Below, piece after piece: positions 8,233 to 18,300 of a stretch of 64,000 bases of DNA (positions within the stretch are counted from its first letter, which is position 1; the number at the start of each line of letters is the position of its first letter). Position numbers and translations under genes: made by a program. Under the pieces are notes generated by a model. That model did not search any database and was not told the DNA's origin. It was given only the letters and a program-made list of their open reading frames with translations. The stretch comes from Novispirillum itersonii subsp. itersonii ATCC 12639 (lineage in GTDB: Bacteria; Pseudomonadota; Alphaproteobacteria; Rhodospirillales; Rhodospirillaceae): positions 1-64,000 of the forward strand of contig NZ_KB907342.1 of the NCBI RefSeq assembly GCF_000381985.1. The letters run 5' to 3'.

Positions 8233-9504
8233 TCAGGGCAGGGGCAGGGCGGGAAAGAGGGTTCCTGCCGCCGCATGGTCACAGTCGGCGGGGATCACCA
8301 GCAGCGCATCGGCTGCCACCAGCGCCGATTGCTGGGCCGAGCTGCCGTGCCCTGTCCGTTCGGCCACGGGCAGACCATCTGCCCCCGGTCGCAGGGTCAC
8401 GGAGATATACTCCTCTCGCCCGGCTTTCCGGCGGATCTCCTCAGCAATCCGCACCGGGAAGCGGACTGGCGGGCGATAGGGTATCCCGGCCCGGGCCCGC
8501 AGCAGAGGCAGGCCAATCAGCATCAGGGTAACGAAGACCGCATTGGGGTTTCCCGGCAGCCCCAGAAACAGACACTCCTGTCCATCCGGGCCGGGCAGTG
8601 CCCCGACGGCCACCGGTTTTCCCGGTTTGATCGCCAGCCGCCAGTGATCAATCCGACCGCCAAGGGTCAGGACCGCCCCTTTGACATGATCTTCATCCCC
8701 GACCGAGACCCCACCGGAGCTGACGACCGCGTCGCAGCTGTCTGCCGCCCTGCGCAGGGCGGCGGCGACCGTTGCCGGGTCATCGCGGACGGTCGGCAGG
8801 TCAAGCACGTCGAATCCGGCTTCTTCAAGGCGGGTGGCCAGCAAAAAGCGGTTGGAGTTGTAGATGGCACCGGGGCGCAGGGGCTGCCCCGGTTCGGTCA
8901 GTTCGCTGCCGGTGGACAGTACCGCAACCTGCAGGCGGCGGCGGACCGGCACATTGGCCAGCCCCAGCGTGGCAGCGCAGGCAAGGTGCCGGGCCCCCAG
9001 CTGGGTTCCGGCGGTCAGGGCTATGGCTCCGGCGGCCAGATCGTCACCGGGCAGCCGGATGTTGGCCCCGGCGTTGGGCAGGCGGTGCAGGGTTACGCTG
9101 TCTCCGTCAGTGGTGCAGTCTTCCTGCATGATCACCCGGTCACAGTCCGGCGGCAGGGCCGCCCCGGTGAAGATCCGTACGGCTCCGGCCCGTTCCGGCA
9201 GACCCTGACCGCTGTCCCCGGCAGCGACCCGCCCCCGCAGCGGCAGGGTCAGCGGGGCTGGGCCGCTCAGGTCCTGCGCCCGCAGCGCATAGCCGTCCAT
9301 GGCCGACCGGCGGAAGGCGGGGATCGGTTCGGCAACGCTCAGATCCTGCGCCAGAACCCGGCCCCGGGCCTGCCGGACCGGACAGAGAGTGACGTCCTGC
9401 ACCACGGGCTGATCGGGCAGCAACCGGGCCAGCAGGGCTTCAATGGTCCGGTTCTCATCCTGTGGGCCGCAGCAGGCGCAGTCATCCGGGGTGGTCAGCG
9501 GCAT
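8233..9504 (-). CDS. moeA: Molybdopterin molybdotransferase MoeA (copy 1)
   Basis: A 423-residue cytoplasmic enzyme that inserts molybdate into adenylylated molybdopterin. Recognisable motifs are PIPAFRRSAMDGYALRA, AVRIFTGAALPPDCDRVIMQEDC, STGSEL, VVSSGGVSVGDEDHVKGAV and FLGLPGNPNAVFVT. ATG at 9504 is chosen with AGGA nine bases upstream; an in-frame TTG at 9522 would overlap the terminator of the nap operon. The N-terminus carries a small Cys group (CACC). It lies directly downstream of napC but after a terminator, so it likely has its own promoter. NapA needs the cofactor this enzyme makes. A second moeA is at 35912-37216. Confidence 0.93.
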   Translation of the reverse strand: MPLTTPDDCACCGPQDENRTIEALLARLLPDQPVVQDVTLCPVRQARGRVLAQDLSVAEPIPAFRRSAMDGYALRAQDLSGPAPLTLPLRGRVAAGDSGQGLPERAGAVRIFTGAALPPDCDRVIMQEDCTTDGDSVTLHRLPNAGANIRLPGDDLAAGAIALTAGTQLGARHLACAATLGLANVPVRRRLQVAVLSTGSELTEPGQPLRPGAIYNSNRFLLATRLEEAGFDVLDLPTVRDDPATVAAALRRAADSCDAVVSSGGVSVGDEDHVKGAVLTLGGRIDHWRLAIKPGKPVAVGALPGPDGQECLFLGLPGNPNAVFVTLMLIGLPLLRARAGIPYRPPVRFPVRIAEEIRRKAGREEYISVTLRPGADGLPVAERTGHGSSAQQSALVAADALLVIPADCDHAAAGTLFPALPLP

Positions 9505-9520
9505 GGTCTCTGGTCCTGTC

Positions 9521-9562
9521 AAAAAGACCCCTCCCGTAAAGCCGGCAGACCTTGCGGGAGGG
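9521..9562 (-). terminator. Rho-independent terminator of the nap operon
   Basis: On the minus strand, following the napC stop, CCCTCCCG (9529-9536) pairs with CGGGAGGG (9555-9562) around an 18-nt loop, then TCTTTTT (9521-9527). It lies between napC and moeA. Confidence 0.75.
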
Positions 9563-9600
9563 AGAGTACGGAGTCAGCGTGTCAGCCCCCGGATGGGGTC

Positions 9601-10227
9601 TCAGTGAGCAGCGGCGGGCGTCGTCCAGATCGGCACGCCGGTCATGTCCGGCAGCTTGTGGGCAATCCCCTTGTGGCAGTCAATGCAGGTGGCTTTGCCG
9701 GTAAACAGGAATTCCTGATGGGCGGCAGCCCCGCGGGCACCCTGCCGGGTGATATCCATCGACTCGGCGCTGTGGCAGTTCCGGCATTCCAGCGAGTTGT
9801 TCGCTTTCAGGCGGGCCCATTCGTGGCCAGCCAGTTCTTTCCGTTTTGCCTCAAACTTCTCCGGTGTGTCGACGGTCCCGAAGATCTTGCCCCAGACTTC
9901 TTTTGACGCCTGCATTTTACGGGCGATCTTGTCCGTCCAGTTATGGGGGACATGACAGTCCGGGCAGGTGGCGCGGACACCGGAGCGGTTGGAATAATGG
10001 ATGGTTTTCTGAAGATCGGCATAGGGGTTGTCACGCATTTCGTGACAGCCGATGCAGAAGGCTTCCTTGTTGGTGGCTTCCAGTACGGTGTTGAAGCCCC
10101 CCCACCAGATCACCCCGGCAATAAAGCCACCGATGGTCAGAAACCCGATCCCCAGATGGGCGGCGGGGCGGTTGAAGGCTGCCCAGGCCGCCTTTGCCAG
10201 ACCGATGGCGCAGCGGAACAGTCCCAT
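9601..10227 (-). CDS. napC: NapC, membrane-anchored tetrahaem cytochrome c
   Basis: A 208-residue protein with one N-terminal membrane anchor (about residues 25-45) and exactly four CXXCH haem-binding motifs at residues 58, 88, 148 and 181, as in the NapC/NirT family. It oxidises quinol in the inner membrane and passes electrons to the NapAB complex in the periplasm. The start overlaps the napB stop (TGATG), so the two are translationally coupled, and it is the last gene of napEFDABC. No napG or napH is present, so NapC is the sole evident quinol-linked donor here. Confidence 0.96.
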   Translation of the reverse strand: MGLFRCAIGLAKAAWAAFNRPAAHLGIGFLTIGGFIAGVIWWGGFNTVLEATNKEAFCIGCHEMRDNPYADLQKTIHYSNRSGVRATCPDCHVPHNWTDKIARKMQASKEVWGKIFGTVDTPEKFEAKRKELAGHEWARLKANNSLECRNCHSAESMDITRQGARGAAAHQEFLFTGKATCIDCHKGIAHKLPDMTGVPIWTTPAAAH

Positions 10228-10787
10228 CAGTTATTCCCCCCGCCACTGGTGCCTGACCCCTGACGGATCACGCTGTCCATATCCTTAAAGGTGTTCTGCA
10301 CCCGGGGCTGGGCTTCGGTCTGCGGCACATGGCACTGCATGCAGAAATAACGGCGCGGCGAGACCGCCCCGAGAACCTGTCCATCCCGGTCCTGAAAGTG
10401 GGTGACGGAGACCATCGGGGCCTGACTGTCCCCGGTGAACTCCCGGCTGTGGCAGGTCAGGCACTTGTTGGCGTTCAGGTCCAGCTGATACCCGGCGACG
10501 GAATGCGGGATCACCGGCGGCTGCTCCGGATAGTTCCGCTGGCGGCGGCGGTCATCGGTGACGTCTTTGGGGATCGGCGGTGCTTCCTGCACCGTCAGGC
10601 CCTCAGCCCCGGTGAAGGCCGGGCGTCCGCTGGCGGCGACATCACGCCCGCTGGCGGTTTCTGCCACCGGAGCCGTGCTTCCGGCCTGCGATTGCGGGAT
10701 GGCGGTCAGGGCGGTCAGAGTGGTCACCAGCAGCGCCGCCGACAGCAGGGCAGCCCGGACGATCGTGGTGCGCAGGATCTGTTTCAT
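10227..10787 (-). CDS. napB: NapB, dihaem cytochrome c subunit of periplasmic nitrate reductase
   Basis: A 186-residue periplasmic protein with a Sec signal peptide (residues 1-35) and two CXXCH motifs at residues 109 and 149, both flanked by conserved NapB text ([19 protein letters not shown] and [12 protein letters not shown]). It transfers electrons from NapC to NapA. ATG at 10787 is preceded by AGGGGA and follows the napA stop by only 2 bp; an in-frame upstream Met would lack a signal peptide at its terminus and would lie inside napA. Family length is 150-190 residues, so it is complete. Confidence 0.96.
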   Translation of the reverse strand: MKQILRTTIVRAALLSAALLVTTLTALTAIPQSQAGSTAPVAETASGRDVAASGRPAFTGAEGLTVQEAPPIPKDVTDDRRRQRNYPEQPPVIPHSVAGYQLDLNANKCLTCHSREFTGDSQAPMVSVTHFQDRDGQVLGAVSPRRYFCMQCHVPQTEAQPRVQNTFKDMDSVIRQGSGTSGGGNN

Positions 10788-10789
10788 GA

Positions 10790-13294
10790 TTACGTCCCCT
10801 GAACCGGCGTGATCCGCACGGCGCATTTCTTAAAATCGGTCTGTTTAGAGATCGGGTCGGTGGCATCGAGAGTGACGCGGTTGATCAGCACGTCGGCGTC
10901 AAACCACGGTACGAACACCAGCCCCTTCGGCGGCTTGTTCCGTCCCCGGGTTTCCACCCGCGCCCTGACCTGTCCACGGCGGGATTCCACCACCACTTCC
11001 TGACCGCGCCGGACATTCATGTCCTTGGCATCATCGGGGTGCATGTAACACAGGGCCTGCGGCACCGCTTTGTACAGCTCCGGCACGCGGCGGGTCATCG
11101 ACCCGGAGTGCCAGTGTTCCAGCACACGCCCGGTCGACAGCCAGAACGGATAGTCTTTGTCCGGGCTTTCTGCCGCAGGCTCATAGGGCAGGGCGAAGAT
11201 GCGGGCCTTGCCGTCCTTATGACCATAAAAGCGGATGCCTTCTCCGGCAGGCACGTACGGGTCGCTGCCTTCGCGGAAGCGCCAGCGGGTTTCCTTGCCA
11301 TTCACCACCGGCCAGCGCAGGCCGCGTTCGGTGTGGTAGGTGTCGTAGGGGGCCAGATCGTGCCCGTGGCCGCGCCCGAAGCTGGCGTATTCCTCGAACA
11401 GTCCCTTCTGCAGATAGAAACCGAATGCTTTGGATTCGCGGTTTTCGTAGGCCGGATCGCAGTCACTGACCGGGAAGCGGTCGACCTGTCCGTTGCGGTA
11501 CAGCACGTCAAACAGGGTTTTCCCCCGGTATTGCGGGGCCTTGGCCAGAAGGTCTTCCGGCCAGACGTCCTCTACCTTAAACCGCTTGGAGAACTCCACC
11601 AGCTGCCACAGGTCGGACCGGGCCTCGCCGGGGGCATTCACCAGCTGATGCCAGACCTGTGTCCGGCGCTCGGCATTGCCATAACCGCCTTCCTTTTCCA
11701 CCCACATCGCCGCCGGCAGCACCAGATCGGCGGCCATGGTGGTGACGGTGGGATAGGCGTCGGAAACGACAATAAAGTTGTCGGGGTTGCGGTAGCCCGG
11801 CCAGGTTTCATTCCCGGTATTGGGCGCGGCCTGCATGTTGTTGGTGACCTGCACCCAGTAGCAGTTGATCTTGCCGTCTTTCAGCATCCGGTCCTGCTGC
11901 ACGGCGTGATAACCGGGCTTGGCGGGGATGGTGCCGGGCGGCAGTTTCCACAGCTCTTCCGTGTGGGCCCGGTGGTCCGGGTTGGTGACCACCATATCGG
12001 CGGGCAGGCGGTGCGAGAACGTGCCGACCTCACGCGCGGTGCCGCAGGCACTGGGCTGGCCGGTCAGAGAGAACGGGCTGTTGCCGGGTTCGGAAATTTT
12101 GCCGGTCAGCAGATGGATGTTGTAGACCAGATTGTTCGCCCACACCCCACGGGTATGCTGGTTGAAGCCCATGGTCCAGAAGCTCATCACTTTGACCTTG
12201 GGGTCGGCGTACAGCTCGGCCAGTGCCTTCAGCCGGTTGGCGGGCACCCCGGACAGGGCGGCCACTTTTTCCAGCGTGTAGGGGGCAACGAAGGCGGCGT
12301 AATCCTCGAACGAGATCGGGGCGGAATCGTTGGCGGTCGCGGCGTTTTTCGCCGCTTTTTCCAGCGGATGGTCAGGGCGCAGGCCGTAACCGATATCGTC
12401 GTTGCCTTTGACGAAGGTGGTGTGTCTGGTAACGAAGTCCTTATTCACCCGACCGGTCTGGATGATGTGATTGGCGATGTAGTTCAGGATCGCCAGATCG
12501 GTCTGCGGGGTGAACACCATCGGGATGTCCGCCAGCTCGAACGAGCGGTGCTCGAAGGTGGACAGGACCGCGACTTTGGTGCCTTCATGGCTCAGGCGGC
12601 GGTCCGTCACCCGGGTCCACAGCACCGGATGCATTTCCGCCATGTTGCTGCCCCACAGCACAAAGGCGTCGGCATTCTCGATGTCGTCATAGCAGCCCAT
12701 CGGCTCGTCGATGCCGAAGGTGCGCATGAAACCGGCGACGGCCGAGGCCATACAGTGCCGGGCATTCGGGTCAATGTTGTTAGACCGGAAGCCCGCCTTC
12801 ATCAGCTTGGAGGCGGCATAGCCCTCATGGATCGTCCACTGGCCGGACCCGAACATCCCGATCGCTTCCGGTCCCTTGGCTTTCAGGGTGGCCTTCCACT
12901 TTTCGGCCATGATGTCGAAGGCCTGATCCCAGGTGATCGGGGTGAAGTCGCCATCCTTGGCATACTGGCCGTTCTTCATCCGCAGCATCGGGGTGGTCAG
13001 CCGGTCCTGCCCGTACATGATCTTGGACAGGAAGTAGCCTTTCACACAGTTCAGGCCCCGGTTGACCTCGGCCTTCTGGTCCCCGTGAGAGGCAACGACC
13101 CGCCCGTCCTTCACCCCGACCATGACGCCGCAGCCGGTCCCGCAGAACCGGCACGCGGCTTTGGACCATTTGACCGATGCATCGGCCCCGGTCGGCAGCT
13201 GGGTGGCATGGGCCTGCTGCAGGGTTGCCCCGACAGCGGCGGCGGCGGCCACGGCAGCCTGTGCTTTCAGGTAATCGCGTCTGGTGATGGTCAT
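10790..13294 (-). CDS. napA: NapA, catalytic subunit of periplasmic nitrate reductase
   Basis: An 834-residue molybdoenzyme that reduces nitrate to nitrite in the periplasm. It has a Tat signal (TRRDYLKAQ with an Ala-rich h-region), a [4Fe-4S] site from Cys48, Cys51, Cys55 and Cys83, and the molybdenum-ligand Cys181 in ARHCMASA. The large bis-MGD-binding body and the C-terminal substrate-channel domain are full length for the family. Its start overlaps the napD stop (4 bp), consistent with NapD binding the Tat signal during maturation. All expected catalytic residues are present. Confidence 0.97.
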   Translation of the reverse strand: MTITRRDYLKAQAAVAAAAAVGATLQQAHATQLPTGADASVKWSKAACRFCGTGCGVMVGVKDGRVVASHGDQKAEVNRGLNCVKGYFLSKIMYGQDRLTTPMLRMKNGQYAKDGDFTPITWDQAFDIMAEKWKATLKAKGPEAIGMFGSGQWTIHEGYAASKLMKAGFRSNNIDPNARHCMASAVAGFMRTFGIDEPMGCYDDIENADAFVLWGSNMAEMHPVLWTRVTDRRLSHEGTKVAVLSTFEHRSFELADIPMVFTPQTDLAILNYIANHIIQTGRVNKDFVTRHTTFVKGNDDIGYGLRPDHPLEKAAKNAATANDSAPISFEDYAAFVAPYTLEKVAALSGVPANRLKALAELYADPKVKVMSFWTMGFNQHTRGVWANNLVYNIHLLTGKISEPGNSPFSLTGQPSACGTAREVGTFSHRLPADMVVTNPDHRAHTEELWKLPPGTIPAKPGYHAVQQDRMLKDGKINCYWVQVTNNMQAAPNTGNETWPGYRNPDNFIVVSDAYPTVTTMAADLVLPAAMWVEKEGGYGNAERRTQVWHQLVNAPGEARSDLWQLVEFSKRFKVEDVWPEDLLAKAPQYRGKTLFDVLYRNGQVDRFPVSDCDPAYENRESKAFGFYLQKGLFEEYASFGRGHGHDLAPYDTYHTERGLRWPVVNGKETRWRFREGSDPYVPAGEGIRFYGHKDGKARIFALPYEPAAESPDKDYPFWLSTGRVLEHWHSGSMTRRVPELYKAVPQALCYMHPDDAKDMNVRRGQEVVVESRRGQVRARVETRGRNKPPKGLVFVPWFDADVLINRVTLDATDPISKQTDFKKCAVRITPVQGT

Positions 13295-13560
13295 GGCATC
13301 AGGTCCTCAAGGGCGGTTGCAGGCTCAGCATGGTGGTAGACCAGCAGGGCGCTCAGGACGCCGGGCAGCGCCTGCAGGGTGTCGAGTACATCAGCCACCT
13401 GCCGGACGGTGGACCGTTCCACCAGCACGATCAGGCGGCCATGGCTGTCTTCTGTCGGGGCTATTTCACAGTTCAGGGCCAGAATCTGGCGGCTCAGGGC
13501 ATCGGCATGCTCCGGGCGGCAATGCACAACGATGCTGGAGATATGCAGTTCTTCCGTCAT
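13291..13560 (-). CDS. napD: NapD, maturation chaperone for NapA
   Basis: An 89-residue cytoplasmic protein of the NapD family, which binds the Tat signal of NapA and delays export until cofactor insertion. [12 protein letters not shown] at the N-terminus and the central [12 protein letters not shown] strand are typical. ATG at 13560 overlaps the napF stop by 4 bp; a longer frame reading upstream would run through napF. Its stop overlaps the napA start, so synthesis of chaperone and client is coupled. Confidence 0.93.
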   Translation of the reverse strand: MTEELHISSIVVHCRPEHADALSRQILALNCEIAPTEDSHGRLIVLVERSTVRQVADVLDTLQALPGVLSALLVYHHAEPATALEDLMP

Positions 13561-13898
13561 GGTCTCTGGGGCTCCGTGGCCTCTCCGGGGGGGAAGGTCA
13601 GACCGATGGCACCGACCGGGCAAGGGGGCAGGCAGTCACCGCAGCCGGTGCAGCGGTCAGGGTCCACGTCTGCCCGCGATCTGCCCCGGGGCAACAGGTG
13701 AAAGCGGATGGCCCCATCGGCACAGGCATCACCGCAGGTGCGGCAATAGGCCCCGTTTTCGGTCAGACAGGTTGCGTTGATCACGGCAACCGGCCCGCTG
13801 GCCGGGCTGGCCTGTACAGAGGGGGCTGAAGGGGCCGAAGCTGTCTTCAACAGGGCAGAGGGGCGGGTGAACAGAGCGCGGCGGCTAAGATCAACCAT
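13557..13898 (-). CDS. napF: NapF, ferredoxin-type accessory protein (short form)
   Basis: A 113-residue iron-sulphur protein starting with the NapF-typical MVDLSRRALF. Two cysteine groups remain: a looser one (C-X7-CRTCGDAC) and a canonical CTGCGDCLPPCP. E. coli NapF is about 160 residues with additional clusters, so this is a reduced version. NapF is thought to assist Fe-S or cofactor loading of NapA in the cytoplasm. Located between napE (16 bp gap) and napD (4 bp overlap). Confidence 0.85.
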   Translation of the reverse strand: MVDLSRRALFTRPSALLKTASAPSAPSVQASPASGPVAVINATCLTENGAYCRTCGDACADGAIRFHLLPRGRSRADVDPDRCTGCGDCLPPCPVGAIGLTFPPGEATEPQRP

Positions 13899-13914
13899 GA
13901 TCTTTCCCCCTCTG

Positions 13915-14106
13915 TCATAGGCCCGGGGGGCCGTAAATCATCTGTAAAAACCAGACGGAAAACCCATAGGCCCCGACCACCGCCACCGAGAGAACCGGCA
14001 GCAGGACAAAGGCGAGGACAAAAAATTTCAGGCTTTCGATCCGTTTTGAACTGGGAGCCCGGCCGGATCCGGCCGGATCAGAAGGGGGGGCGGAAGAGGC
14101 CGACAT
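13915..14106 (-). CDS. napE: NapE, small membrane protein of the nap operon
   Basis: A 63-residue protein with a charged N-terminal segment (SSKRIESLKFF) and one transmembrane helix (FVLAFVLLPVLSVAVVGAYGF), exactly the NapE layout. Its role in nitrate reduction is unknown. ATG at 14106 is chosen; the longer in-frame reading adds 20 residues that overlap the promoter region. It is the first gene of napEFDABC and lies 69 bp from the FNR-type palindrome. Confidence 0.88.
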   Translation of the reverse strand: MSASSAPPSDPAGSGRAPSSKRIESLKFFVLAFVLLPVLSVAVVGAYGFSVWFLQMIYGPPGL

Positions 14107-14174
14107 GGTGAAGTGCCCTGCTGTTATCGGGAAAACCGTCGGATGCAGGATGCGCGGTTTCCTCAAGCGGGACC

Positions 14175-14188
14175 TTGACGGCGGTCAA
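14175..14188. promoter_or_regulatory. FNR/NnrR-type operator upstream of napE
   Basis: TTGACGGCGGTCAA is a perfect TTGAC-N4-GTCAA palindrome centred about 75 bp before the napE start. This matches the FNR/CRP-family half-site (FNR TTGAT, DNR/NnrR often TTGAC), pointing to control of nitrate reductase by low oxygen or nitric oxide. I see no convincing -10 at the usual distance. Confidence 0.65.
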
Positions 14189-14387
14189 GTCTCTGTATCT
14201 AAACGAATCATTGACTGTTTTTCTCGGATATTCCGGCGGCATCCGACGGAATGTGTAGTTATTGTAACCGAAATTAGACTTTCTCAGTGGAAAATATCTG
14301 GTCCACTTTTCCTTTCAGGGCGTTCTGCTTTTTTGTTTCAGGGTCAGATGATTGTTTTTTGTTATAGGTCGTAATCCATACATTTTC
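14189..14387. other. AT-richer intergenic stretch with no supported gene
   Basis: Between the nap operator and the promoter of the TM2 gene lies about 200 bp that is noticeably richer in A and T than its surroundings. An open minus-strand reading frame ends at 14274 but has no credible start of its own and runs antisense into the TM2 gene. I see no RNA gene. Confidence 0.5.
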
Positions 14388-14416
14388 TTGACCGTTCTGG
14401 ACCCGAGACACTATAC
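14388..14416 (+). promoter_or_regulatory. Sigma-70-type promoter of the TM2 gene
   Basis: TTGACC (14388-14393), 17-bp spacer, CTATAC (14411-14416), 39 bp before the TM2 protein start. Good -35, moderate -10. Confidence 0.5.
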
Positions 14417-14454
14417 CAGACGGGGGATTATCACCTGTTTGATCGGATACAGGA

Positions 14455-14775
14455 ATGACTGAAGCTGTTGCATCTCTGATTTTTTGCGCCACCTGCGGGG
14501 AAAAGATGGCGTCCTCGGCGGCTGCCTGCCCGAAGTGCGGCGCTCCGAACTCCGCTGCCGCTGGCAAGGTGTCGAAGAAGGAATGGCTGCCGACCCTGCT
14601 GCTGTGCTTCTTCCTCGGTGTGTTTGGCTTCCACCGCTTCTATGTCGGTAAGGTCGGCACCGGTGTTCTGCAGCTGCTGACCTTGGGTGGTTTTGGGATC
14701 TGGTCGTTTATCGACTTCATCATGATCATCATCGGCAACTTCAAAGATGCCGAAGGCCTGCCGCTGAAGCGTTAA
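14455..14775 (+). CDS. TM2-domain membrane protein with N-terminal zinc ribbon
   Basis: A 106-residue protein. Residues 10-32 hold two CXXC pairs (FCATCGEK and CPKCGAP), a small zinc-ribbon. The rest is a TM2 domain: two transmembrane helices (LPTLLLCFFLGVFGFHRFYVG and a GFGIWSFIDFIMIIIG segment) with the conserved G-F-HRFY-GK link. TM2 proteins are widespread but their function is mostly unknown; the zinc ribbon plus TM2 combination recurs in bacteria. The gene stands alone between divergent nap and convergent bcp, with its own promoter and a shared bidirectional terminator. Confidence 0.85.
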   Translation: MTEAVASLIFCATCGEKMASSAAACPKCGAPNSAAAGKVSKKEWLPTLLLCFFLGVFGFHRFYVGKVGTGVLQLLTLGGFGIWSFIDFIMIIIGNFKDAEGLPLKR

Positions 14776-14806
14776 TTCGCTTCTGCTGGATACAGGGTAC
14801 AGATGT

Positions 14807-14840
14807 AAAACGGCGGCTTCGACAGGGAAGCCGCCGTTTT
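14807..14840. terminator. Bidirectional terminator between the TM2 gene and bcp
   Basis: AAAACGGCGGCTTC (14807-14820) pairs perfectly with GAAGCCGCCGTTTT (14827-14840) around a 6-nt loop. T or A runs at both ends allow use in both directions by the converging genes. Confidence 0.85.
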
Positions 14841-14866
14841 CCGTTTTCAGGGGCCTGTTCTCGACT

Positions 14867-15340
14867 TCAGTTTTCTTCGGCGGCCTTCAGCACCGCAGCG
14901 GCATGGCCTGCGACCTTGACCTTACGCCACTGATGCGTGATCACGCCGTCAGCATTCAGCAGGAAGGTGGCGCGCTCAATCCCGAAGTAGGTGCGGCCAT
15001 ACATGCTTTTTTCGACCCAGACGCCAAAGGCATCGCACAGGGCACCGGTTTCCTCATCCGACAGAAGCTGGAAAGGCAGGTTGTGCTTGGCGATGAACTG
15101 GTCGTGCTTTTTGATACTGTCTTTGGAAACCCCTAGAATCACTGTGTTTGCGGCGCTGAACCGGTCGTGCAGATCCCGGAAAGCCTCTGCCTCGGTGGTG
15201 CAGCCGCTGGTCATGTCCTTGGGGTAGAAATACAGGACGACTTTTTTTCCGCGCAGGGCTGACAGCGACAGGCTTCCCCCGCCGCTCACCGGCAGGGTCA
15301 GATCGGGAGCGGTCTGGCCGATGGTCAGGGCTTCACTCAT
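14867..15340 (-). CDS. bcp: Bcp/PrxQ peroxiredoxin
   Basis: A 157-residue thiol peroxidase that reduces H2O2 and organic peroxides in the cytoplasm. The peroxidatic Cys47 lies in FYPKDMTSGCTTEAEAF. The Cys normally five residues later in E. coli Bcp (GCTTEAC) is replaced, here reading EAEAF, so that resolving cysteine is missing; another Cys occurs near residue 101 (GALCDAF). Start chosen at 15340 because AAGGA is nine bases upstream, while ATG at 15349 abuts it. The start overlaps the glnE stop (ATGA), which implies translational coupling. Confidence 0.9.
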   Translation of the reverse strand: MSEALTIGQTAPDLTLPVSGGGSLSLSALRGKKVVLYFYPKDMTSGCTTEAEAFRDLHDRFSAANTVILGVSKDSIKKHDQFIAKHNLPFQLLSDEETGALCDAFGVWVEKSMYGRTYFGIERATFLLNADGVITHQWRKVKVAGHAAAVLKAAEEN

Positions 15341-18300
15341 TGTGGGCATTCCTTTGCAACAGGACTGGACGTGGCGGCAATGGCCCGGCGGGCCCGGGCC
15401 TGCTCTGCAGGATCATCAATCACCATACGGAAAATGGTGTGGACCCGATCATACAGATCCGTCATCCGGGCTTTCAGCCGGTCAAAGTCCGGCTCTGATG
15501 CCGCGGCTGCCAGCCGTTGGGTCAGTCCGGCCGGGGCCTCTTCTTCCCGGAATGTCCCGTCGATGGAGTAGCGCAGCAGCCCCTGCAGGGCCAGCCACAG
15601 TCCCTGTGCTTCCAGAAGGGTTGCCGTCTGATCCGCAGTCAGCAGATCCGCATCCCGCAGGTGGGGCAGGGCCTCGCCCACCGTCGGGGTCAGCAGCTGC
15701 GGCAGGGCCGCAGCATGACGCAGCAACAGATACTGCACGATGAATTCGACATCGACCAGACCCCCCCGGTGCAGTTTAACATCAAACAGATTGGCGGCTT
15801 TGCGTTCCCGCGCCATCAGGGCACGCATGTCTGCAACATCCACCAGCACTTTGTCAGCATCCTGCGGGGCGGTCAGCGAGGCCTGAAGGGCGGCCTCCAC
15901 TTTCCGGCACAGATCCGGCGGGCCGCAGACCACGCGGGCCCGGGTCTGCGCCAGCTTTTCCCAGGTCCAGGCATCTTCGGCGTTGTATTTGACGAACGCA
16001 GGCAGGCTGACCGCCAGCGGCCCTTTTGATCCGGACGGGCGCAGCCGCATGTCCACTTCATACAGCCGCCCTTCGGCGGTCAGGGCGGTGATGGCGTTCA
16101 CGAACCGCTGGGTCAGGCGAATGAAGTAATCGTTCCGGCTCAGTGGTTTCGGTCCGTCAGAGGTTTCCGCCCCTTCGGCTGTGTCGTAGACCGTGATCAG
16201 ATCGAGGTCAGAGGTGGCGGTCATTTCCCGCCCGCCCATCTTGCCCAATGCCACCACCGCCAGCCCACCACCGGGCACCACGCCGTGCAGACGGGTGAAT
16301 TCTGTTTCGGTGGCGGCCAGCAGGCGGCTGAGGACCGCATCGGCGATGTTGGTCAGGGCGTATCCGGCCTCCCTGGCATCAATCAGGCGGCGCAGGGTCT
16401 GCACCCCGACCTGAAAGCGCCGTCCGTTGGACCACAGGCGGCTGACGTCGAGAATTTCCTCATAGCTCTGGCAGTGTTCCAGCTGCCGGTCCAGTTCGGT
16501 CCCCAGCTGGTTGGCATCGGGAATGGCATCGAAGAAATCGAGGGCCAGAACCGAGTCGAGCATGCTTGGCCGTTTGGCGAGAATGGAGGCCAGACGGGGG
16601 GCATCTCCCATGATTTCCGCCACCAGACCCAACAGCGGCGGGTTGGCATGAAACAGCGAGAAGATCTGTACCCCGGCAGGCAACCCCGCCAGAAATTCGT
16701 CAAAGCGGAAGAAAGCGGAGTCCGGCTGAGCGGTCTGCCCCAGTGCTTTCAGCAGGGTCGGCGTCAGTTCCGTCAGCAGTTCTTTCGAACGGGTGGAGCG
16801 GGTGGCGCGGTACCGCCCGTGGTGCCAGCCTCGGATGGTGGCGGCAACGCTCTGCGGATTGCCGAACCCCATGCCGGACAGGGTGGACAGGGTTCCGGGG
16901 TCATCCTCGTGCCCGGTGAACACCAGATTGCCGTTGTCCGGGGCCAGACTGGGCGCTTCCTCGAACAGGGCAGCGTAATGGCGCTCCACCGTTTCCAGAA
17001 TGCCGCGCAGGGCCCCGGAAAAGGCGGGCAGGTCGGCAAAACCGTAGAACACCGCCACATGGGTCAGGCGGGCATCGTCTTCCGGCAGGGTCTGGGTCTG
17101 GGCGTCATCAATCATCTGCAGCCGGTGTTCGAGACCGCGCAGAAAGCGGTAGCAGCGGTCGAGATCGTCGCGCACCGGCTCATCAACCTGCCCCAGCGCC
17201 ACCAGCGCCCCGATGGCCTCCAGGGTGCGGGCCGGGCGTACATCCGGCACCCGTCCCCCCCAGATCAGCTGCTGGGTCTGGGCGAAAAACTCGATTTCGC
17301 GGATGCCGCCCCGTCCGACCTTGATGTTATGCCCGGCCACCGCCACGGTTGCCCCGCCCTTATGGGCGTTGATCTGGCGTTTGATCGAGTGAATATCCTG
17401 AATGGCGTAGAAATCCAGCGACCGCCGCCAGACGAAAGGCCGCAGGTGGCGCACGAAAGCGGCCCCGCGCTCCCGGTCCCCGGCAACGGTGCGGACCTTG
17501 ATCATCGCCGCCCGTTCCCAGTTCTGGCCGAAGCTTTCGTAGTAGGTTTCCGCCGCATCGGTGGAAATGGCCACCGCCGTTGATCCGGGGTCAGGCCGCA
17601 GCCGCAGATCTGTGCGGAAGACGTATCCGTCACCGGTCCGCTCATCCATGATCCGCACCAGTGACTTGGTCAGGCGGACAAAGAATTCCTGCGGGCTTTT
17701 GCTGCCGGTGTAGTCAATCCGGTCGTGGTCATAGAGAACGATAATGTCGATGTCAGAGGAATAATTCAGCTCCCGCGCGCCCAGCTTTCCCATGCCTAGC
17801 ACGACAAAGCCGCTGTCCTGTTCCGGCCGGTCAGGGTTGGGCAGACGCAGATGCCCCCCCAGATGGCCTTCGCGCAGCAGATGACCGGCGGCAAGGCTCA
17901 GGGCGGTTTCTGCATAGTCCGACAGTGTTTCTGTGACGGCTTCCAGCGTCCACAGACCCGCGATGTCCGCGAGTGCGGTCAGCAGAGCAATCCGGCGTTT
18001 GCCGACCCGCAGCCCCCGCATCAGAACGTCGATCTTCCGTTCGCCGGACAGGGTGGTCTGTATCCCGTCAAACAGGGCGGTCCGGGTGGCATCGGGGCCC
18101 TGTTCCAGCAGGGTCCGTACAAACGCGGGTTCACGCAGCAGGCTGGCCGTCAGGAACGGGCTGTTGCCGAAGCAGCAGTCCAGCAGGGCCCGGGCCGGGG
18201 TCTCCGGGGTGGCGCAGTGCTGCATGAAGGCGGCGAGGCCGGGGTCATCCTCGCTGCGGCGGCTGGCGTCATCCAGCCAGCGCTCCAGCCCGGTGGCAGC

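Noticed and set aside
8275-9906. 543-codon plus-strand open frame across moeA and napC
   Set aside because: Spans two well-supported minus-strand genes and shows no protein-like features.
11039-13339. 766-codon plus-strand open frame across napA
   Set aside because: It is a high-GC antisense shadow of napA, Gly/His/Arg-rich, with no domain text.
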